Shown here piece after piece: positions 27,201-36,200 of a DNA stretch of 64,000 nt (positions are counted from its first letter, which is position 1; every line of letters begins with the position of its first letter). Source of the stretch: Vibrio chagasii (GTDB lineage: Bacteria; Pseudomonadota; Gammaproteobacteria; Enterobacterales; Vibrionaceae); contig CP090851.1 in the NCBI GenBank assembly GCA_041879415.1, forward strand, positions 1,116,001 through 1,180,000, written 5' to 3'. The notes under the pieces were generated by a model. It was not told where the DNA came from. It did no database searches and was given only the letters and a program-made list of their open reading frames with translations. Both the position numbers and the translations under genes were made by a program.

Positions 27201-30200
27201 AACGACGACAGCAGCCTGACAGGCACAGGCAGCGACACCCCAGTGGTGACGGACGTGAATGACGCGCCGGAAATCACAGTGACAGCGAACGACTTCACAG
27301 AAGACGCTGGCGCAGCAGTGGGCGATGTAGCGGGCACGTACGTGACGTCTGACGAAGAAGGCGATGCGGTAACCGTGACGTTCACGCCGGGCACAAACAG
27401 CAACAACCACTACGAGTTGGTTGGCGGCCAAGTGGTGCTGACGCAAGCGGGTGTAGATGCGATCAATGCGGGTGAAGACTTAGATACCATCGCTCTGACG
27501 GTGACTCAGAACGACGACAGCAGCCTGACAGGCACAGGCAGCGACACCCCAGTGGTGACGGACGTGAATGACGCGCCGGAAATCACAGTGACAGCGAACG
27601 ACTTCACAGAAGACGCTGGCGCAGCAGTGGGCGATGTAGCGGGCACGTACGTGACGTCTGACGAAGAAGGCGATGCGGTAACCGTGACGTTCACGCCGGG
27701 CACAAACAGCAACAACCACTACGAGTTGGTTGGCGGCCAAGTGGTGCTGACGCAAGCGGGTGTAGATGCGATCAATGCGGGTGAAGACTTAGATACCATC
27801 GCTCTGACGGTGACTCAGAACGACGACAGCAGCCTGACAGGCACAGGCAGCGACACCCCAGTGGTGACGGACGTGAATGACGCGCCGGAAATCACAGTGA
27901 CAGCGAACGACTTCACAGAAGACGCTGGCGCAGCAGTGGGCGATGTAGCGGGCACGTACGTGACGTCTGACGAAGAAGGCGATGCGGTAACCGTGACGTT
28001 CACGCCGGGCACAAACAGCAACAACCACTACGAGTTGGTTGGCGGCCAAGTGGTGCTGACGCAAGCGGGTGTAGATGCGATCAATGCGGGTGAAGACTTA
28101 GATACCATCGCTCTGACGGTGACTCAGAACGACGACAGCAGCCTGACAGGCACAGGCAGCGACACCCCAGTGGTGACGGACGTGAATGACGCGCCGGAAA
28201 TCACAGTGACAGCGAACGACTTCACAGAAGACGCTGGCGCAGCAGTGGGCGATGTAGCGGGCACGTACGTGACGTCTGACGAAGAAGGCGATGCGGTAAC
28301 CGTGACGTTCACGCCGGGCACAAACAGCAACAACCACTACGAGTTGGTTGGCGGCCAAGTGGTGCTGACGCAAGCGGGTGTAGATGCGATCAATGCGGGT
28401 GAAGACTTAGATACCATCGCTCTGACGGTGACTCAGAACGACGACAGCAGCCTGACAGGCACAGGCAGCGACACCCCAGTGGTGACGGACGTGAATGACG
28501 CGCCGGAAATCACAGTGACAGCGAACGACTTCACAGAAGACGCTGGCGCAGCAGTGGGCGATGTAGCGGGCACGTACGTGACGTCTGACGAAGAAGGCGA
28601 TGCGGTAACCGTGACGTTCACGCCGGGCACAAACAGCAACAACCACTACGAGTTGGTTGGCGGCCAAGTGGTGCTGACGCAAGCGGGTGTAGATGCGATC
28701 AATGCGGGTGAAGACTTAGATACCATCGCTCTGACGGTGACTCAGAACGACGACAGCAGCCTGACAGGCACAGGCAGCGACACCCCAGTGGTGACGGACG
28801 TGAATGACGCGCCGGAAATCACAGTGACAGCGAACGACTTCACAGAAGACGCTGGCGCAGCAGTGGGCGATGTAGCGGGCACGTACGTGACGTCTGACGA
28901 AGAAGGCGATGCGGTAACCGTGACGTTCACGCCGGGCACAAACAGCAACAACCACTACGAGTTGGTTGGCGGCCAAGTGGTGCTGACGCAAGCGGGTGTA
29001 GATGCGATCAATGCGGGTGAAGACTTAGATACCATCGCTCTGACGGTGACTCAGAACGACGACAGCAGCCTGACAGGCACAGGCAGCGACACCCCAGTGG
29101 TGACGGACGTGAATGACGCGCCGGAAATCACAGTGACAGCGAACGACTTCACAGAAGACGCTGGCGCAGCAGTGGGCGATGTAGCGGGCACGTACGTGAC
29201 GTCTGACGAAGAAGGCGATGCGGTAACCGTGACGTTCACGCCGGGCACAAACAGCAACAACCACTACGAGTTGGTTGGCGGCCAAGTGGTGCTGACGCAA
29301 GCGGGTGTAGATGCGATCAATGCGGGTGAAGACTTAGATACCATCGCTCTGACGGTGACTCAGAACGACGACAGCAGCCTGACAGGCACAGGCAGCGACA
29401 CCCCAGTGGTGACGGACGTGAATGACGCGCCGGAAATCACAGTGACAGCGAACGACTTCACAGAAGACGCTGGCGCAGCAGTGGGCGATGTAGCGGGCAC
29501 GTACGTGACGTCTGACGAAGAAGGCGATGCGGTAACCGTGACGTTCACGCCGGGCACAAACAGCAACAACCACTACGAGTTGGTTGGCGGCCAAGTGGTG
29601 CTGACGCAAGCGGGTGTAGATGCGATCAATGCGGGTGAAGACTTAGATACCATCGCTCTGACGGTGACTCAGAACGACGACAGCAGCCTGACAGGCACAG
29701 GCAGCGACACCCCAGTGGTGACGGACGTGAATGACGCGCCGGAAATCACAGTGACAGCGAACGACTTCACAGAAGACGCTGGCGCAGCAGTGGGCGATGT
29801 AGCGGGCACGTACGTGACGTCTGACGAAGAAGGCGATGCGGTAACCGTGACGTTCACGCCGGGCACAAACAGCAACAACCACTACGAGTTGGTTGGCGGC
29901 CAAGTGGTGCTGACGCAAGCGGGTGTAGATGCGATCAATGCGGGTGAAGACTTAGATACCATCGCTCTGACGGTGACTCAGAACGACGACAGCAGCCTGA
30001 CAGGCACAGGCAGCGACACCCCAGTGGTGACGGACGTGAATGACGCGCCGGAAATCACAGTGACAGCGAACGACTTCACAGAAGACGCTGGCGCAGCAGT
30101 GGGCGATGTAGCGGGCACGTACGTGACGTCTGACGAAGAAGGCGATGCGGTAACCGTGACGTTCACGCCGGGCACAAACAGCAACAACCACTACGAGTTG

Positions 30201-33200
30201 GTTGGCGGCCAAGTGGTGCTGACGCAAGCGGGTGTAGATGCGATCAATGCGGGTGAAGACTTAGATACCATCGCTCTGACGGTGACTCAGAACGACGACA
30301 GCAGCCTGACAGGCACAGGCAGCGACACCCCAGTGGTGACGGACGTGAATGACGCGCCGGAAATCACAGTGACAGCGAACGACTTCACAGAAGACGCTGG
30401 CGCAGCAGTGGGCGATGTAGCGGGCACGTACGTGACGTCTGACGAAGAAGGCGATGCGGTAACCGTGACGTTCACGCCGGGCACAAACAGCAACAACCAC
30501 TACGAGTTGGTTGGCGGCCAAGTGGTGCTGACGCAAGCGGGTGTAGATGCGATCAATGCGGGTGAAGACTTAGATACCATCGCTCTGACGGTGACTCAGA
30601 ACGACGACAGCAGCCTGACAGGCACAGGCAGCGACACCCCAGTGGTGACGGACGTGAATGACGCGCCGGAAATCACAGTGACAGCGAACGACTTCACAGA
30701 AGACGCTGGCGCAGCAGTGGGCGATGTAGCGGGCACGTACGTGACGTCTGACGAAGAAGGCGATGCGGTAACCGTGACGTTCACGCCGGGCACAAACAGC
30801 AACAACCACTACGAGTTGGTTGGCGGCCAAGTGGTGCTGACGCAAGCGGGTGTAGATGCGATCAATGCGGGTGAAGACTTAGATACCATCGCTCTGACGG
30901 TGACTCAGAACGACGACAGCAGCCTGACAGGCACAGGCAGCGACACCCCAGTGGTGACGGACGTGAATGACGCGCCGGAAATCACAGTGACAGCGAACGA
31001 CTTCACAGAAGACGCTGGCGCAGCAGTGGGCGATGTAGCGGGCACGTACGTGACGTCTGACGAAGAAGGCGATGCGGTAACCGTGACGTTCACGCCGGGC
31101 ACAAACAGCAACAACCACTACGAGTTGGTTGGCGGCCAAGTGGTGCTGACGCAAGCGGGTGTAGATGCGATCAATGCGGGTGAAGACTTAGATACCATCG
31201 CTCTGACGGTGACTCAGAACGACGACAGCAGCCTGACAGGCACAGGCAGCGACACCCCAGTGGTGACGGACGTGAATGACGCGCCGGAAATCACAGTGAC
31301 AGCGAACGACTTCACAGAAGACGCTGGCGCAGCAGTGGGCGATGTAGCGGGCACGTACGTGACGTCTGACGAAGAAGGCGATGCGGTAACCGTGACGTTC
31401 ACGCCGGGCACAAACAGCAACAACCACTACGAGTTGGTTGGCGGCCAAGTGGTGCTGACGCAAGCGGGTGTAGATGCGATCAATGCGGGTGAAGACTTAG
31501 ATACCATCGCTCTGACGGTGACTCAGAACGACGACAGCAGCCTGACAGGCACAGGCAGCGACACCCCAGTGGTGACGGACGTGAATGACGCGCCGGAAAT
31601 CACAGTGACAGCGAACGACTTCACAGAAGACGCTGGCGCAGCAGTGGGCGATGTAGCGGGCACGTACGTGACGTCTGACGAAGAAGGCGATGCGGTAACC
31701 GTGACGTTCACGCCGGGCACAAACAGCAACAACCACTACGAGTTGGTTGGCGGCCAAGTGGTGCTGACGCAAGCGGGTGTAGATGCGATCAATGCGGGTG
31801 AAGACTTAGATACCATCGCTCTGACGGTGACTCAGAACGACGACAGCAGCCTGACAGGCACAGGCAGCGACACCCCAGTGGTGACGGACGTGAATGACGC
31901 GCCGGAAATCACAGTGACAGCGAACGACTTCACAGAAGACGCTGGCGCAGCAGTGGGCGATGTAGCGGGCACGTACGTGACGTCTGACGAAGAAGGCGAT
32001 GCGGTAACCGTGACGTTCACGCCGGGCACAAACAGCAACAACCACTACGAGTTGGTTGGCGGCCAAGTGGTGCTGACGCAAGCGGGTGTAGATGCGATCA
32101 ATGCGGGTGAAGACTTAGATACCATCGCTCTGACGGTGACTCAGAACGACGACAGCAGCCTGACAGGCACAGGCAGCGACACCCCAGTGGTGACGGACGT
32201 GAATGACGCGCCGGAAATCACAGTGACAGCGAACGACTTCACAGAAGACGCTGGCGCAGCAGTGGGCGATGTAGCGGGCACGTACGTGACGTCTGACGAA
32301 GAAGGCGATGCGGTAACCGTGACGTTCACGCCGGGCACAAACAGCAACAACCACTACGAGTTGGTTGGCGGCCAAGTGGTGCTGACGCAAGCGGGTGTAG
32401 ATGCGATCAATGCGGGTGAAGACTTAGATACCATCGCTCTGACGGTGACTCAGAACGACGACAGCAGCCTGACAGGCACAGGCAGCGACACCCCAGTGGT
32501 GACGGACGTGAATGACGCGCCGGAAATCACAGTGACAGCGAACGACTTCACAGAAGACGCTGGCGCAGCAGTGGGCGATGTAGCGGGCACGTACGTGACG
32601 TCTGACGAAGAAGGCGATGCGGTAACCGTGACGTTCACGCCGGGCACAAACAGCAACAACCACTACGAGTTGGTTGGCGGCCAAGTGGTGCTGACGCAAG
32701 CGGGTGTAGATGCGATCAATGCGGGTGAAGACTTAGATACCATCGCTCTGACGGTGACTCAGAACGACGACAGCAGCCTGACAGGCACAGGCAGCGACAC
32801 CCCAGTGGTGACGGACGTGAATGACGCGCCGGAAATCACAGTGACAGCGAACGACTTCACAGAAGACGCTGGCGCAGCAGTGGGCGATGTAGCGGGCACG
32901 TACGTGACGTCTGACGAAGAAGGCGATGCGGTAACCGTGACGTTCACGCCGGGCACAAACAGCAACAACCACTACGAGTTGGTTGGCGGCCAAGTGGTGC
33001 TGACGCAAGCGGGTGTAGATGCGATCAATGCGGGTGAAGACTTAGATACCATCGCTCTGACGGTGACTCAGAACGACGACAGCAGCCTGACAGGCACAGG
33101 CAGCGACACCCCAGTGGTGACGGACGTGAATGACGCGCCGGAAATCACAGTGACAGCGAACGACTTCACAGAAGACGCTGGCGCAGCAGTGGGCGATGTA

Positions 33201-36200
33201 GCGGGCACGTACGTGACGTCTGACGAAGAAGGCGATGCGGTAACCGTGACGTTCACGCCGGGCACAAACAGCAACAACCACTACGAGTTGGTTGGCGGCC
33301 AAGTGGTGCTGACGCAAGCGGGTGTAGATGCGATCAATGCGGGTGAAGACTTAGATACCATCGCTCTGACGGTGACTCAGAACGACGACAGCAGCCTGAC
33401 AGGCACAGGCAGCGACACCCCAGTGGTGACGGACGTGAATGACGCGCCGGAAATCACAGTGACAGCGAACGACTTCACAGAAGACGCTGGCGCAGCAGTG
33501 GGCGATGTAGCGGGCACGTACGTGACGTCTGACGAAGAAGGCGATGCGGTAACCGTGACGTTCACGCCGGGCACAAACAGCAACAACCACTACGAGTTGG
33601 TTGGCGGCCAAGTGGTGCTGACGCAAGCGGGTGTAGATGCGATCAATGCGGGTGAAGACTTAGATACCATCGCTCTGACGGTGACTCAGAACGACGACAG
33701 CAGCCTGACAGGCACAGGCAGCGACACCCCAGTGGTGACGGACGTGAATGACGCGCCGGAAATCACAGTGACAGCGAACGACTTCACAGAAGACGCTGGC
33801 GCAGCAGTGGGCGATGTAGCGGGCACGTACGTGACGTCTGACGAAGAAGGCGATGCGGTAACCGTGACGTTCACGCCGGGCACAAACAGCAACAACCACT
33901 ACGAGTTGGTTGGCGGCCAAGTGGTGCTGACGCAAGCGGGTGTAGATGCGATCAATGCGGGTGAAGACTTAGATACCATCGCTCTGACGGTGACTCAGAA
34001 CGACGACAGCAGCCTGACAGGCACAGGCAGCGACACCCCAGTGGTGACGGACGTGAATGACGCGCCGGAAATCACAGTGACAGCGAACGACTTCACAGAA
34101 GACGCTGGCGCAGCAGTGGGCGATGTAGCGGGCACGTACGTGACGTCTGACGAAGAAGGCGATGCGGTAACCGTGACGTTCACGCCGGGCACAAACAGCA
34201 ACAACCACTACGAGTTGGTTGGCGGCCAAGTGGTGCTGACGCAAGCGGGTGTAGATGCGATCAATGCGGGTGAAGACTTAGATACCATCGCTCTGACGGT
34301 GACTCAGAACGACGACAGCAGCCTGACAGGCACAGGCAGCGACACCCCAGTGGTGACGGACGTGAATGACGCGCCGGAAGCCGACGATTTCACTGAAACC
34401 ACAACTAACAGTTCAACAACAGTCTATTTCGCGCCACATACTAGCGACGAAGAAGATGACGCCGCTGGCATTGAAACTTCGGTAATTGTCGAGAGTGAAC
34501 CTATTTTCGGCACTTTGTATGAAGTAGCAGATGATGGTACTAAAACAGAAGTTGTGATTGGTCAAGAGTATGGCGATGCTGATAATTTTGAATATGTCGT
34601 AGATTCAGATATTGCTGAGCAGCTTAGCTTTAGTGCAGCTGATCTTGCTTCTGATATTGACACATCAAACGGAAGTACATCGATTTCTTATTTTAACGAT
34701 CTGATTTCGATTTCTGTTGGTACATACACCGGAAATTCACCTGTTGGTAACGATGTTGTGAGTAACCCTGGTGTTTATCTGAACTATGACGGCAGTGGTG
34801 TTGAAGATGGTTTTGGTGTTTCTACCAACAAGAGCGGTCGTAGTGAGTTAGATGTAACGTCTAAAGAGTTTATTTCTGTCGACTTTGGGAATAGTGGTGC
34901 GGAAATTTTGTCTGCTAATCTAGGTTTCGGTAGCGTTTATGGGAACTACTTTGCTGGTAGTACAGCTGACGGCGAAATTAATGTAGTAGCTCTGGACTCT
35001 GCTGGTAACGTGGTTGGTACGTTTAACTTCAATACCGAAAATAATTCCAATTCTGGAAACGAGTATACGTTATCCATTGATTCTAGCGGTAATGCCACTG
35101 TTAATGTCTCGATTCCTGATGGTAATGGTGGGTTTATTCCGTTTACTGAACTAAGAGTTTTCACAACTCAAGATGGATCATCAAACCCTAATAGAAATTC
35201 AAATATTACCTTTAAAGGCGTTGACGTAGTTGATGCAAAAGTTACAGAGACCATTGATTACAAAGCAGAAGATTCTAGTGACTTAGAGAGTTCAACAGCG
35301 CAAGTTACGATTGAGACGGAATCTATCGTGAAACCTTCTCCTGAAGTGACAAGTGTCTCGCGTGATGTTTCTGAAGACGTTAGCGCGACACAGTCTGTTA
35401 CGGGGAATATAGATATACTCTATGCTGACAGTATTACTTTGCAGGAACCTTCTGAAAGCTATACATCAAATGGACATGGTATTACTTGGATTTCTTCGAA
35501 CGCCGGGCAAACGCTTGTCGGTAGTGCCAATGGTTCAGTAGTTGTAACTGCGACTATCGATGATGCCGGTAACTATGACTTAAGTTTGAGTGGACCCGTT
35601 GATCATTTGGATGGCAATACACCGCTAGACCAAATGTCGATTGATATTGGAGTAGTTGCTTCGAACAGCAATGGCAGTCAAACCGGCACCATATCATTGT
35701 CTATTGCCGACGATACTCCAATTGCACAGCCAATAATTAATGATTTGCAGCCTTCGGCTAAGGCGGGAGCAAACGTACAGCTTATTTTAGATGTATCTGG
35801 TTCGATGGCTTGGGATTCAGTAACTGGTAGTTCGACGGTTACTAATGAGTCTCGTCTATCCATTATGCAAGATGCGGCAAAGCAGTTACTTAGCGAGTAC
35901 CAAAGCTTAGGTGTTACACAGGTACAAATAGTCACATTCTCAGGTAGTTCTGATGCGCAAAGTGGAGCGAGCGGTACGAGTTGGATGTCTGTAAAAGAAG
36001 CTATTGACTTGATAGATAATTTGGCTGCTGGCGGTGCAACTTATTACGACACTGCTATTGATGCGGCTATGGATCACTGGGGTGACACTGGAAAGGTTGA
36101 TGGCAATCCTTCAAACATAACTTATTTCTTGTCAGACGGTGCACCAAACTCCGGCGGTAGCCTAACAGATTCTGAAAAATCGAGTTGGGAGAGCTTTGTA

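Noticed and set aside
22137..34244. Long series of minus-strand frames of 91 and 69 codons, repeated every 309 bp
   Set aside because: They are shadows of the adhesin repeat: they recur only because the repeat is identical, and they have no ribosome-binding sites or family resemblance.
22326..34376. CRISPR-like array
   Set aside because: Repeats are 309 bp, directly abutting without unique spacers, and in frame within one gene.
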